From assembly GCA_964636325.1 (NCBI GenBank), contig CAZWRV010000070.1, positions 1-33,315 of the forward strand: a stretch of DNA of 33,315 bases, given 5' to 3'. Source of the DNA: CAZWRV01 sp964636325. Lineage in GTDB: Bacteria; Verrucomicrobiota; Lentisphaeria; Victivallales; GWF2-50-93. Every line of letters begins with the position of its first letter. Position 1 is the stretch's first letter. This document shows positions 1-6,815 of this stretch, piece by piece. The notes below the pieces were generated by a model. It had not been told where the DNA came from. It worked only from the letters and a program-made list of their open reading frames with translations, and searched no databases. The translations under genes and the position numbers were made by a program.

Positions 1-64
1 CGCCATTTATATTTTCGACAAAAACATTTTCCAAGTATTTTTTTAAGGGACTAATTTCAAATGC

Positions 65-136
65 GGTTGAGCACGGCTCAACCCTCCGCAGTTTGAGCTC
101 ATTCCGTGCACGGAGGGCGAAGCCGAGCTGAACCGC
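65..136. repeat. GGAGGGTTGAGC-family hairpin repeat, copy E1
   Basis: A perfect 8-bp hairpin (GGTTGAGC 65-72, loop ACG, GCTCAACC 76-83) is followed by CCCTCCG (82-88), which pairs with CGGAGGG (111-117). A tail GGGCGAAGCCGAGCTGAAC follows. The same building blocks occur at 4652-4721, 19575-19620 and 19986-20033 in one or the other orientation, so this is a dispersed family. It lies in the otherwise gene-free stretch before cobS. No cobalamin riboswitch box was recognised in 1-208. Confidence 0.7.
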
Positions 137-208
137 CAACTAAGTTGTGAAATCAGCTCATAGAAGTATATTCATGCGAATACGTCAAATCATCCATGAA
201 GCCCGCAC

Positions 209-946
209 ATGAAACCGATTATCTCCGCATTCCAATTCCTGACAATAATCCCGCTTCGGATCAACACAGGCGAGAATGACATCGGCCGCTCGACACCATG
301 GTTCCCTCTCGCCGGTTTCCTTGTCGGAGCCTGCGGGGCGCTGGCATGGTGGTGCGCTGAACGCCTCCATCTTCCACAGACGCTCTCATCGGCGCTGGCC
401 TTGACCGCGCTCGCAGCGGTCTCCGGCGGACTCCATCTCGACGGTCTAGCGGACAGCGCCGACGGCCTCCTCAGCCACCGCCCGCCGGACCGAATCCTTG
501 AAATCATGAAGGACAGCTGTATCGGATCGATGGGCGTCCTTGCTATATTCTTCGTCCTCCTCTTGAAATGGACATCTCTAACCGCCGTCCCGACCGTAAA
601 AATACTGCCGCTCCTGCTCGTCGCATGCACCGCGTCGAGGGCATCGATGTCGCTCTGCCTGACGCTTTTCCCATATGCGAGAAACGAAGGTCTCGCGCTT
701 GTCTTCATGAAACACAGAAAAACCGCCGACGCGGCCGTCGCGCTGGCAATCGCATTCGCCACCGCATGGTTCTGCCTGAGAATGCAGGGCGTAATCATCT
801 GCGCCTCATGTCTCGTTTCAGGCATCCTTTTCAGCGCATACTGCCGCCTGCGGATCAAAGGGATCACGGGCGACACCCTCGGCGCGGTCTCCGAAATCGG
901 AGAAATGGTCTCGTTCCTCGCGGCAGCGATAATATTTTCTATTTGA
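209..946 (+). CDS. cobS: Adenosylcobinamide-GDP ribazoletransferase (cobalamin synthase)
   Basis: Inner-membrane enzyme that joins adenosylcobinamide-GDP to alpha-ribazole (phosphate) in the last stage of cobalamin assembly. The 245 residues match the usual family length. Near residue 70 it carries the family signature GGLHLDGLADSADGL, with metal-binding acidic residues, followed by RILEIMKDSCIGSMG. Several hydrophobic helices fill the rest. The start ATG overlaps the stop of a 12-codon ORF (174-212) in an ATGA arrangement, which may be a coupling leader or chance. A corrinoid adenosyltransferase follows 137 bp downstream on the same strand, which fits a corrinoid salvage role. No cobU/cobT/cobC lies in the window. 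Confidence 0.93.
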   Translation: MKPIISAFQFLTIIPLRINTGENDIGRSTPWFPLAGFLVGACGALAWWCAERLHLPQTLSSALALTALAAVSGGLHLDGLADSADGLLSHRPPDRILEIMKDSCIGSMGVLAIFFVLLLKWTSLTAVPTVKILPLLLVACTASRASMSLCLTLFPYARNEGLALVFMKHRKTADAAVALAIAFATAWFCLRMQGVIICASCLVSGILFSAYCRLRIKGITGDTLGAVSEIGEMVSFLAAAIIFSI

Positions 947-954
947 TCTATTAT

Positions 955-1050
955 GGAGTGCTGAAACCTGCTTCAGCTTTTACGGGTGAAGCTTGTTTCG
1001 CTCTTGCGACAAGCTAGCTTGCCGACTGAAAGCGCAAGCAAGCTTGCGCA
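955..1050. repeat. Hairpin-rich spacer between cobS and cobO
   Basis: This spacer holds at least two perfect hairpins: AGCTTGT...ACAAGCT at about 990-1016, and GCGCAAG (1032-1038), loop CAAG, CTTGCGC (1043-1049). The words AAGCTTG/CAAGCTT recur several times. There is no T-run, so it is not a convincing intrinsic terminator. A REP-like unit or an mRNA processing structure would both fit. Confidence 0.45.
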
Positions 1051-1083
1051 GAACAACCAGATGAATTTGCAAAGGATTTATTC

Positions 1084-1617
1084 ATGAAACCCTACCGTCT
1101 CAAGAAAGGCTGTGTCCATGTCTACACCGGGAACGGCAAGGGCAAGACGACTGCGGCGCTCGGACTTGCCCTAAGGGCGGCAGGCGCCGGCTTACGCGTA
1201 TTCTTCACCCAGTTCATCAAGAAAGGCCGCTACAGCGAGATCAAGGCGCTCGAAAAGTTCGGCCGCGCCGTCGAAGTCCATCAGTTCGGGCGAGGATGCT
1301 TCATCAGGAGGAATCCTGAAAAGGCCGATATTGAGCTCGCAGTAAAAGGCCTGCGCGTCGTCGAGGAGAAGATGCTTTCCGGAGACTTCGATATCGTCAT
1401 CATGGACGAAGCCAACTGCGCCGTCAAGGCGGGGCTTTTCACCGTCGAACGGCTCCTGGAGCTTATTTTAAAACGACCGAAGAATGTCGAACTCGTCATC
1501 ACCGGCAGAAACGCCCATAGAAAAATCATCGCCGCCGCCGGCCTCGTCACAGAAATGCGCGAAGTCAAACACTACTGCAGCAAGGGCCTCAACGCCCGCA
1601 AGGGGATCGAATTTTAA
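1084..1617 (+). CDS. cobO: Corrinoid adenosyltransferase (CobO/BtuR family)
   Basis: Cytoplasmic enzyme that transfers the 5'-deoxyadenosyl group of ATP to the cobalt of cob(I)alamin or cobinamide. The 177 residues fit the CobA/CobO/BtuR family. The P-loop GNGKGKTT sits at residues 16-23 after the typical HVYTG strand. FFTQFIKKG and the Walker-B-like DIVIMDEANCA follow, then VITGRNAH near the C-terminus. AAAGGA lies just upstream of the ATG. With cobS it forms a small corrinoid salvage and adenosylation cluster. The symbol cobO rather than btuR is a naming choice. Confidence 0.93.
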   Translation: MKPYRLKKGCVHVYTGNGKGKTTAALGLALRAAGAGLRVFFTQFIKKGRYSEIKALEKFGRAVEVHQFGRGCFIRRNPEKADIELAVKGLRVVEEKMLSGDFDIVIMDEANCAVKAGLFTVERLLELILKRPKNVELVITGRNAHRKIIAAAGLVTEMREVKHYCSKGLNARKGIEF

Positions 1618-1692
1618 AAGTGTAAAGCAATAACGCCGAACCAAGCATTCCCATGGCATGACCGTATTTTGCTGATTACCGCAACATGTTCT

Positions 1693-1970
1693 TTATACTC
1701 CTTATAGCGTGAAAATTTACATTTTGACGAGCAAGATTTGGGATTGGATTTTTTCGTTCCGACCGAGAGGCGACATGAATGTCGTCCGAGGAAGGAACGG
1801 AAAAATACGGCCCAAAGATGCTCGCCGCAAGGCGGTTGCGGTCTTTTGGTTTTGCTCCGCACCCTTCGAGAACCTTCGATACCTCGGTATCGGCGGTCTC
1901 TCAGAATGCGAAGCAAATTCCAAAATCTCCGCAATCAAAATGTAAATTTTTCAGCCTATAAGGAGTATAT
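1693..1970. repeat. Foldback (MITE-like) element with ~32-bp imperfect terminal inverted repeats
   Basis: The left end (about 1694-1728: TATACTCCTTATAG, then AAAATTTACATTTTGA) is repeated in inverted orientation at the right end (about 1936-1970: TCAAAATGTAAATTTTTC, then CTATAAGGAGTATA). Looser pairing continues inward for about 25 more bases. The interior folds too: CGTTCC...GGAACG around GACAT/ATGTC (about 1759-1800), and CGATAC/GGTATCG around 1878-1894. No credible coding region occurs in 1618-2015. It may be a non-autonomous element or a large structured RNA. Confidence 0.6.
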
Positions 1971-2015
1971 TATACTTGCTTGGCGTCTTTGCGTCTTGGC
2001 GGTGAATAATTCAGG

Positions 2016-3143
2016 CTAGGGATTCACCGTAGCCATATATTTCGTCGTATATTTGTCGCCTTCCTTGACGATGTCCAGGATGACGGCGCTTTTCTCGACG
2101 TCGCCTTCGGGTGTCACGGAGAGTTTTCCTGTGACAGCCTCGAAATCCTTGATCTTGAGGAGCTCGTCCTTCACTTCCTCAGGTGTCGACGCTTTTTTCA
2201 GTGCTTCTGCGAGCATGCTGACGGAATCGTAGCCGAGCGCTTCGAATGTGCCGGGCTCCCTGCCAAACTTTTTTCTGAAGTCGGCGATGAAGTTTACGAC
2301 CGCAGGCCTCTTGTCCTCGCGCGAGAACGCCCCGACGATGAAGCATCCGTCTATGTTGGGGCCGGAACCGTTTATCACCGCCTCGTTGTCCCAGCCGTCC
2401 GCCCCGCAGAGCCTCGGGTCGAAACCTATCACCTTTGCCTGCTTGATGATCAGCGGAACTTCCGGCGGGTAGCCAGGGACGAAGAGGGTCTCAGCGCCGC
2501 TTTCCTTTATCTTCTTGAGCTGGGGGCCGAACTCGGTGTCCTTCTGCTGGTAGCCCTCCTCGGCGACCACCTTTCCGCCGGCCGCCTCGAACGCCGACTT
2601 AAAGCTGGCGCAGAGCCCCTTGGAGTAGTCGCTGTTCATGTCTATAAGGACCGCCGCCTTCTTGAACCCTTTCGTCTTCGCCGCGTAATCCGCGACTATC
2701 TTTCCCTGGAACGAATCGTTGAAGCAGGCCCTGAAGACGTATGGATTCCTCAACGTGACCTTGTCGTTGGTGGCCGTCGGCGAAATCATCGGGACCTTTA
2801 TCTCCGCGGCATCCCTGCGGACAGCGAGCGCGCAGGTGCTTGTCAGCGGCCCGATTACGCATAAGGCCTTGTCGCTCCCCGCAAGCTTGACATAGACGTT
2901 CTTAGCCGTCGTGGAGTCGCCCTTGTTGTCCTCGGCGATCAGCTTGAGCATCTTCCCGTTCACACCGCCTGCCGCATTTATCTTCTCGATGTTCAAGGCT
3001 ACTCCGTCCAGAGCCCCCTTGCCGTAGGCGGTCAGATTGCCGGAAAGCGGAAGGTTCACTCCTACCTTGATCTCATCCTGGGCGACGAGCGCCGTCGCCG
3101 CCAGCAGCGCAGCGGCAGAAACATACAGCTTTGCTCCCTTCAT
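2016..3143 (-). CDS. Branched-chain amino acid ABC transporter substrate-binding protein (LivJ/LivK-like)
   Basis: Periplasmic type-I solute-binding protein that captures a small amino-acid-type ligand for an ABC importer. The 375 residues begin with a Sec signal peptide (MKGAKLYVSAAALLAATALVAQ). The mature start IKVGVNLPLSGNLTAYGK is typical of LivJ/LivK, as are the later segments GPLTSTCALAV, PMISPTATND and AALGYDSV-like ALGYDSVSMLAEAL. A Shine-Dalgarno AGGAGA (3152-3157 on the plus strand as TCTCCT) precedes the ATG. The matching permease and ATPase genes lie about 22 kb away (25516-28819), so the receptor is not in their operon. Ligand identity cannot be read from sequence. Confidence 0.9.
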   Translation of the reverse strand: MKGAKLYVSAAALLAATALVAQDEIKVGVNLPLSGNLTAYGKGALDGVALNIEKINAAGGVNGKMLKLIAEDNKGDSTTAKNVYVKLAGSDKALCVIGPLTSTCALAVRRDAAEIKVPMISPTATNDKVTLRNPYVFRACFNDSFQGKIVADYAAKTKGFKKAAVLIDMNSDYSKGLCASFKSAFEAAGGKVVAEEGYQQKDTEFGPQLKKIKESGAETLFVPGYPPEVPLIIKQAKVIGFDPRLCGADGWDNEAVINGSGPNIDGCFIVGAFSREDKRPAVVNFIADFRKKFGREPGTFEALGYDSVSMLAEALKKASTPEEVKDELLKIKDFEAVTGKLSVTPEGDVEKSAVILDIVKEGDKYTTKYMATVNP

Positions 3144-3287
3144 CGTTCTTATCTCCTATTTGTTTCTTTATAATCAATATCTTACCGTGGGTGATTGGAT
3201 GAATGGATGGCCCGCCAAGGACTACGACGCGACAACACATGCTTCGCTGGTGCCCGCCTCAGATCGCCCGGATTGACGGTTACAAAA

Positions 3288-3342
3288 AGTAGCGCAGGTA
3301 TTCCTACCTGCGGGTGTCGCAGACAAAAATGTCTGCGCTACT
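3288..3342. repeat. REP unit L1 (RAYT-type double hairpin)
   Basis: A 55-bp unit of form AGTAGCGCAGGTA-TTCC-TACCTGCG followed by GTCGCAGACA-AAAA-TGTCTGCGCTACT. It contains two perfect hairpins and is bounded by AGTAGC/GCTACT. It is the first of the REP units flanking the RAYT gene at 3445-4044. The second loop here is AAAA rather than the GGAA seen in L2 and R2. Confidence 0.85.
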
Positions 3343-3450
3343 CTTCGCGCCAGGTCATGGCTCCGGCTTGGTAAAGATGTCCGCAGTACCAAAAAGTAGC
3401 GCAGGTATTCCTACCTGCGAGCGTCGCAGACAGGAATGTCTGCGCTACTT
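3316..3450. repeat. 135-bp direct repeat, left copy (REP spacer plus unit L2)
   Basis: The segment from GTCGCAGACA to TGCGCTACTT is repeated at 4085-4219 with the same length and almost no differences. It includes the second half of REP L1, a 52-bp spacer beginning CTTCGCGCCAGG, and the full 55-bp REP unit L2 (3395-3449). The two copies bracket the RAYT gene in the same orientation. Confidence 0.9.
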
Positions 3451-4044
3451 AAGCCATACCCACTCGGACGGACTTTTCACAAGCCCCGCTTTGACCGGAT
3501 TGTTTCTTATGTAGCTTTTAACTTTTTCCTCATCCTCCGCACTTCTGCACCAGTGGTCAAATGATTCCGGCGCCCAGAAAGCGCCTCTCAGTCCAAGCAT
3601 TTCATTCGCCTTATTTGCGGTAAATCCCTCAAGAGTTTTCAATGTCTTGGAAAGGCTTGCCATCGCTTCTTTTCCCACAAGCAGGCAATGGACATGGTTA
3701 GGCATTATCACATAAGATACGGCGCTCCACCCATAATTGTTCTCAATCCAGGCAAATCCGTCAGAAATTACTTTCGCGACATCCGGATTCCTTAGATATG
3801 CGCGTTCAGGCTCGGACGAGTCAAGTATCTTTTCCAGTGCAAGAAAATGCCTTCGCTGGATGTCAAGCAGCTTTTTGCCGTCAGGATTCCGTATTTTCAT
3901 GTCTTCATATTCGTTTTTCATCCTTAAAAAGACATTTTGCGGTATTGTATCTTTAAGCCGGAAAGTGACAAAATAAGAGCGTCCATGCACCTGCCAGTGC
4001 GGCAGGCGCCGCCGATAAAAAGCAATAGTTGCAGGCTTGTCCAT
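3445..4044 (-). CDS. REP-associated tyrosine transposase (RAYT, Y1_Tnp/IS200-like)
   Basis: A single-strand DNA transposase of the HUH class; RAYTs recognise and process the REP hairpins found near them. I place the start at the internal ATG (4042-4044), giving 199 residues, because the frame upstream of it encodes only REP-derived sequence. The HUH pair is H117-V-H119 in MPNHVHCLLVG. The likely nucleophile is Y178 in SYIRNNPVKAGLV, the RAYT hallmark. FWAPESFDHWCRSAEDEE is also typical. The stop codon TAG lies inside REP unit L2. The protein looks intact and could be active. Confidence 0.92.
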   Translation of the reverse strand: MDKPATIAFYRRRLPHWQVHGRSYFVTFRLKDTIPQNVFLRMKNEYEDMKIRNPDGKKLLDIQRRHFLALEKILDSSEPERAYLRNPDVAKVISDGFAWIENNYGWSAVSYVIMPNHVHCLLVGKEAMASLSKTLKTLEGFTANKANEMLGLRGAFWAPESFDHWCRSAEDEEKVKSYIRNNPVKAGLVKSPSEWVWLK

Positions 4045-4078
4045 AGTATGGTATGTTATAGTTGTCCATAATAAGTAT

Positions 4079-4111
4079 GCGAGCGTCGCAGACAAGAATG
4101 TCTGCGCTACT
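4079..4111. repeat. REP half-unit R1
   Basis: Only the second hairpin of the REP unit is present (GCGAGCGTCGCAGACA-AGAA-TGTCTGCGCTACT). It begins 35 bp upstream of the chosen RAYT start codon. The first half is missing, so the right-hand copy of the array is truncated at its junction with the RAYT leader. Confidence 0.75.
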
Positions 4112-4219
4112 CTTCGCGCCAGGTCATGGCTCCGGCTTGGTAAAGATGTCCGCAGTACCAAAAAGTAGCGCAGGTATTCCTACCTGCGAGCGTCGCAGAC
4201 AGGAATGTCTGCGCTACTT
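4085..4219. repeat. 135-bp direct repeat, right copy (REP spacer plus unit R2)
   Basis: Matches 3316-3450 in length and order: a half REP, the 52-bp spacer, then a complete REP unit R2 at 4164-4218 with loops TTCC and GGAA. It ends against the 3' end of the SUMF1 gene, where a further fragment TGCGCTACTT (4221-4230) supplies that gene's stop codon. Confidence 0.9.
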
Positions 4220-4224
4220 ATGCG

Positions 4225-4977
4225 CTACTTTGCGGGGGCTAGGACAAGCCGGAGTCCAAGGCCGCAGGACCGGGTCGACGGCGCGTTGCCGTAGCGCCCC
4301 GCCGGGCGATAGAGGCCGACACTGTCGGCCGCCCAGCTGCCGCCACGAATCACGCGGCGCGATCCTGATTTCGCCCCCTGCGGATCCTTTTCGGAATCAT
4401 TGGGATATTTCCCATACAAGTCCTGGCACCATTCCCATACATTTCCGCTCATGTCATATAGTCCGAGTTCGTTGGGCTTCTTCTTGCCGACCGGGTGCGT
4501 CTTGCCGCCGCTGTTGTCTTTGAACCATCCAACTTCATCAAGGCTTTTCGACCCGCTGTATTCGAAACCATTCGAATCCTTGCCGCCCCGGCAGGCATAT
4601 TCCCATTCGGCTTCCGTCGGCAGACGGAAAACAGAAACGTTTTCCGAAGACGGTTGAGTGGAACTCAACCCTCCATTTGCTGCGCCTGCTTCAGGCGTGG
4701 AGGGTGGAATTCTATTCCACCGATTATTGAGCTCCATGCATAATGCCTGGCAGTCGTCCCACGACACTTGCTCGACCGGCAAACTTCCCCTGGGAACGCC
4801 GGTCTCCTGACCGGCATCTTTGAAGTTCGATGGATTTGTCTTCATCACCTTTTCCCACTGCCCCTGCGTGACCTCGAAGACTCCGATGTAGTAGTCCTTG
4901 GTCAGAATGACCTTATGCAGGCTGCCACCTTCGCCCATCATGAACTCGCCCGTCAAAATGTCAATTTTCACCCCCAA
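4225..4977 (-). CDS. SUMF1/formylglycine-generating-enzyme-like domain protein
   Basis: Carries the FGE-sulfatase (SUMF1) fold over its whole length: EFMMGEGG, IGVFEVTQGQWEKVM, LPVEQVSWDDCQALC, FRLPTEAEWEYACRGG, GLYDMSGNVWEWCQDLYG, RVIRGGSWA and a final GLGLRLVLAPAK. There is no signal peptide. The frame opens with TTG at 4977, 28 bp after the Nudix stop. A GTG (4971) or the ATG of FMMGEGG are alternatives, so the N-terminus is uncertain. Between MELNNR and FRLPTEAE it has about 27 extra residues encoded by a palindromic repeat (4652-4721). The stop TAG belongs to REP-like sequence. Whether it modifies sulfatases is unknown; many such proteins do not, and no sulfatase gene is in the window. 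Confidence 0.85.
   Translation of the reverse strand: MGVKIDILTGEFMMGEGGSLHKVILTKDYYIGVFEVTQGQWEKVMKTNPSNFKDAGQETGVPRGSLPVEQVSWDDCQALCMELNNRWNRIPPSTPEAGAANGGLSSTQPSSENVSVFRLPTEAEWEYACRGGKDSNGFEYSGSKSLDEVGWFKDNSGGKTHPVGKKKPNELGLYDMSGNVWEWCQDLYGKYPNDSEKDPQGAKSGSRRVIRGGSWAADSVGLYRPAGRYGNAPSTRSCGLGLRLVLAPAK
4652..4721. repeat. Three-hairpin palindromic repeat (family E, copy E2) inside the SUMF1 gene
   Basis: Three adjacent hairpins fill 70 bp. They are GGTTGAGT-GGA-ACTCAACC (4652-4670); CTCCA...TGGAG enclosing CGCCTG-CTT-CAGGCG (4671-4702); and GGTGGAAT-TCT-ATTCCACC (4703-4721). The first two share sequence with copy E1 at 65-117. The element is read in frame by the SUMF1 gene, giving a low-complexity Pro/Ser/Gly insertion. 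Confidence 0.8.
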
Positions 4978-5005
4978 ATGAGTTCATTCTGTGATTTACG
5001 GATTG

Positions 5006-5548
5006 TCATTGCAGCTTCAGCTTGAAGAACAGCAAAGCGGCGACGACCAAGGCGTGCCTGATCTTCCCCGAGGCGACGAGCGCATCTAGCTTGCCGACCG
5101 GTGTCAGGATGGTCTTTATGTCCTCGGTCTCTTCCTGACGGTGCCTGCCGGTCTTCCGAGCGGCATGGAAGAAGACTGTGTGGCAGAGGTTGCCCTGGAG
5201 GGCCGGATTCGGCGACACGGTGCCGATGATTTCTCCGCCGAGACCCTCGTAGCCGGTCTCCTCCAGCAGTTCACGCCTGCCGGCTTCAACCGGATTCTTG
5301 TCGGAGCGATCGATAAGGCCGCCGGGGATCTCAAGCTCGAATTTCTTGGTCCCATGCCGGAACTGCCTTATCATGACCAGCTTACCGCCGGGCGCAAGCG
5401 CGACGACGTTCACCCAGTCGCCGAAGAACTTGAACGTTAGGAAGTCCGCACCCTTTTGCGTGCGTGGGCAGATCGAACGCTCGAGCATCACGTCGAACAG
5501 CGATGTCTTCAATATATTTTCCGACGAAAGGCGCTTCCAGGGGGGCAT
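5006..5548 (-). CDS. Nudix hydrolase, ADP-ribose pyrophosphatase-like
   Basis: The 180 residues follow the ADP-ribose/nucleoside-diphosphate-sugar pyrophosphatase pattern: VNVVALAPGGKLVMIRQFRHG, ELEIPGGLID, then RELLEETGY. The catalytic REUXEEXGU half of the Nudix box is intact. The segment between the box's first Gly and REL (GLIDRSDKNPVEAGR) is one residue longer than the 23-residue consensus, with Asp where the first Glu is expected. It is cytoplasmic and probably hydrolyses ADP-ribose or a related nucleotide sugar to clear it. It starts just beside the heptamer array at 5557 and is followed closely by the SUMF1 gene. Confidence 0.87.
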   Translation of the reverse strand: MPPWKRLSSENILKTSLFDVMLERSICPRTQKGADFLTFKFFGDWVNVVALAPGGKLVMIRQFRHGTKKFELEIPGGLIDRSDKNPVEAGRRELLEETGYEGLGGEIIGTVSPNPALQGNLCHTVFFHAARKTGRHRQEETEDIKTILTPVGKLDALVASGKIRHALVVAALLFFKLKLQ

Positions 5549-5556
5549 GGCTACTT

Positions 5557-5645
5557 GTTATCCGTTATCAGTTATTTGTTAATCGTTATTGGTTAATCGT
5601 TATTGGTCAGACAACAAATAACCAAGAACTGATAACCAATTAACT
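5557..5645. repeat. Tandem GTTATTN heptamer array (two opposed blocks)
   Basis: The sequence reads in 7-bp steps: GTTATCC GTTATCA GTTATTT GTTAATC GTTATTG GTTAATC GTTATTG. It then turns into the opposite orientation (AACAAATAACCAA GAACTGA TAACCAA TTAAC). The whole gap between the Nudix and DAHP synthase genes is made of it. The opposed blocks could fold into a long imperfect hairpin. Similar arrays lie at 26334, 27408 and 27861. Confidence 0.75.
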
Positions 5646-5647
5646 TT

Positions 5648-6661
5648 TCAATGCATCTTCATCGCTTCGAGCACCGGCGCGATGCCGTCCATGAACTGCT
5701 TGAACTCGCCGGACGGAATCTGCTGCGCTGCGTCGCTTGAGGCGCTGACGGGATCGGGATGCGACTCGACGATTAGCCCGTCCGCGCCCGCGGCAATCGC
5801 GGCCCTCGAGAGAGGCAGGACGAGATCCACCTTTCCGGCGGCATGGCTCGGATCGACTATGACCGGCAGGTGCGTCTCCCGCTTCGCGACCGCGACCGCG
5901 CCGATGTCCAGAGTGCTGCGGGTCGAAGGCTCGAAGGTGCGTATTCCGCGCTCGCAGAGGATGATGTCGCGGCAGCCGTGCACGTAGAGGTATTCCGCCG
6001 ACGACAGCCACTCCTCCACTGTGCTTGCCATGCCCCTCTTGAGGAGTACGGGGCGCCCGGCCGAGGCGACGACTTCGAGCAGATGGTAGTTCTGGCAGTT
6101 GCGCGCGCCGATCTGAATGCAGTCCGCCACCCTCGAGACCTTCTCCACGTATGTCGTTCCGACCAATTCCGTGACCACCGGCATCGAAAACTCCTTCTTG
6201 ACCGCTTCAAGTATCTCAAGCCCTTCCTCGCCGAGCCCCTGGAAGTCGTACGGGGAAGTCCTGGGCTTGTAGGCCCCGCCCCGCAGTATCCTGACTCCCG
6301 CCGCCTTGAGATGCCCCGCCGCCTTCCGCATCTGCTCCAGGCTCTCCACCGAGCATGGCCCGGCTATCACCTGGAAGCTCCCCGCCCCCACCCTCTGCCC
6401 GCCGATGGAGACCGCGCTGTCGCCGGCCTTGTATTCCCGGCTCGTAAGCTTGTATCTCTTCTGTATCGGGATGACGTTCTCGATGAACGGGAACATCTTG
6501 AGGATTTCGAGCGACCGGTGGATCTGCTCGTCGCCCACCGCCCCTATGACCGTATGCTCCACGCCCCTGATTATACGCGGCTCATAACCAAGGTCGGAAA
6601 TTATCTTGGACACCTCGTTGATCCGCTCGTCAGGGGTGTGCGGCTTGAATACTATTATCAT
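5648..6661 (-). CDS. aroF: 3-deoxy-7-phosphoheptulonate synthase (DAHP synthase, AroF/AroA type Ibeta)
   Basis: Condenses phosphoenolpyruvate with erythrose 4-phosphate in the first step of the shikimate pathway. Residues 1-75 form the ferredoxin-like regulatory domain common to the Thermotoga/Bacillus type (MIIVFKPHTPDERINEV...). The barrel then shows FQVIAGPCSVES, LRGGAYKPRTSPYDFQGLG, QIGARNCQNYHLL, LLKRGM, ILCERGIRTFE and VIVDPSHAAGK, which contain the known PEP- and metal-binding residues. The 337-residue length is normal. The N-terminal domain in this family mediates aromatic amino acid feedback, so the enzyme is probably feedback regulated. Confidence 0.95.
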   Translation of the reverse strand: MIIVFKPHTPDERINEVSKIISDLGYEPRIIRGVEHTVIGAVGDEQIHRSLEILKMFPFIENVIPIQKRYKLTSREYKAGDSAVSIGGQRVGAGSFQVIAGPCSVESLEQMRKAAGHLKAAGVRILRGGAYKPRTSPYDFQGLGEEGLEILEAVKKEFSMPVVTELVGTTYVEKVSRVADCIQIGARNCQNYHLLEVVASAGRPVLLKRGMASTVEEWLSSAEYLYVHGCRDIILCERGIRTFEPSTRSTLDIGAVAVAKRETHLPVIVDPSHAAGKVDLVLPLSRAAIAAGADGLIVESHPDPVSASSDAAQQIPSGEFKQFMDGIAPVLEAMKMH

Positions 6662-6815
6662 ATTCCTGCTCCAAAGGGTGGCATGGATTTGTTTTTTACC
6701 AAAGCTGAAGACATATTAAAAGCACTCGCAGAATCCGCAGGCATCGCAGCCCGTAGGATTCCCCATAGTATTGACGCAGTAAATACGCTTTTCAACAGAC
6801 ACCGCCGAAAAAGAT

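Noticed and set aside
1..208. Cobalamin riboswitch upstream of cobS
   Set aside because: No B12-box-like sequence is visible. The structured part is the dispersed GGAGGGTTGAGC repeat.
174..212. 12-codon ORF overlapping the cobS start (ATGA)
   Set aside because: Too short to support as a gene and without a clear ribosome site. Mentioned under cobS as a possible coupling leader.
4045..4161. 39-residue N-terminal extension of the RAYT
   Set aside because: It is translated mainly from REP and spacer DNA repeated at 3316-3450, and the family core begins after the internal methionine.
3288..4219. CRISPR array
   Set aside because: The repeated units are two-hairpin REPs with identical spacers around a RAYT gene. 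There are no variable spacers and no cas genes.
6683..6815. Small plus-strand frame MDLFFTKAEDILKAL... before the Ppx/GppA gene
   Set aside because: It runs on into the Ppx/GppA gene in the wrong frame with Arg/His-rich sequence, has no Shine-Dalgarno and no recognised homology. Probably leader DNA.
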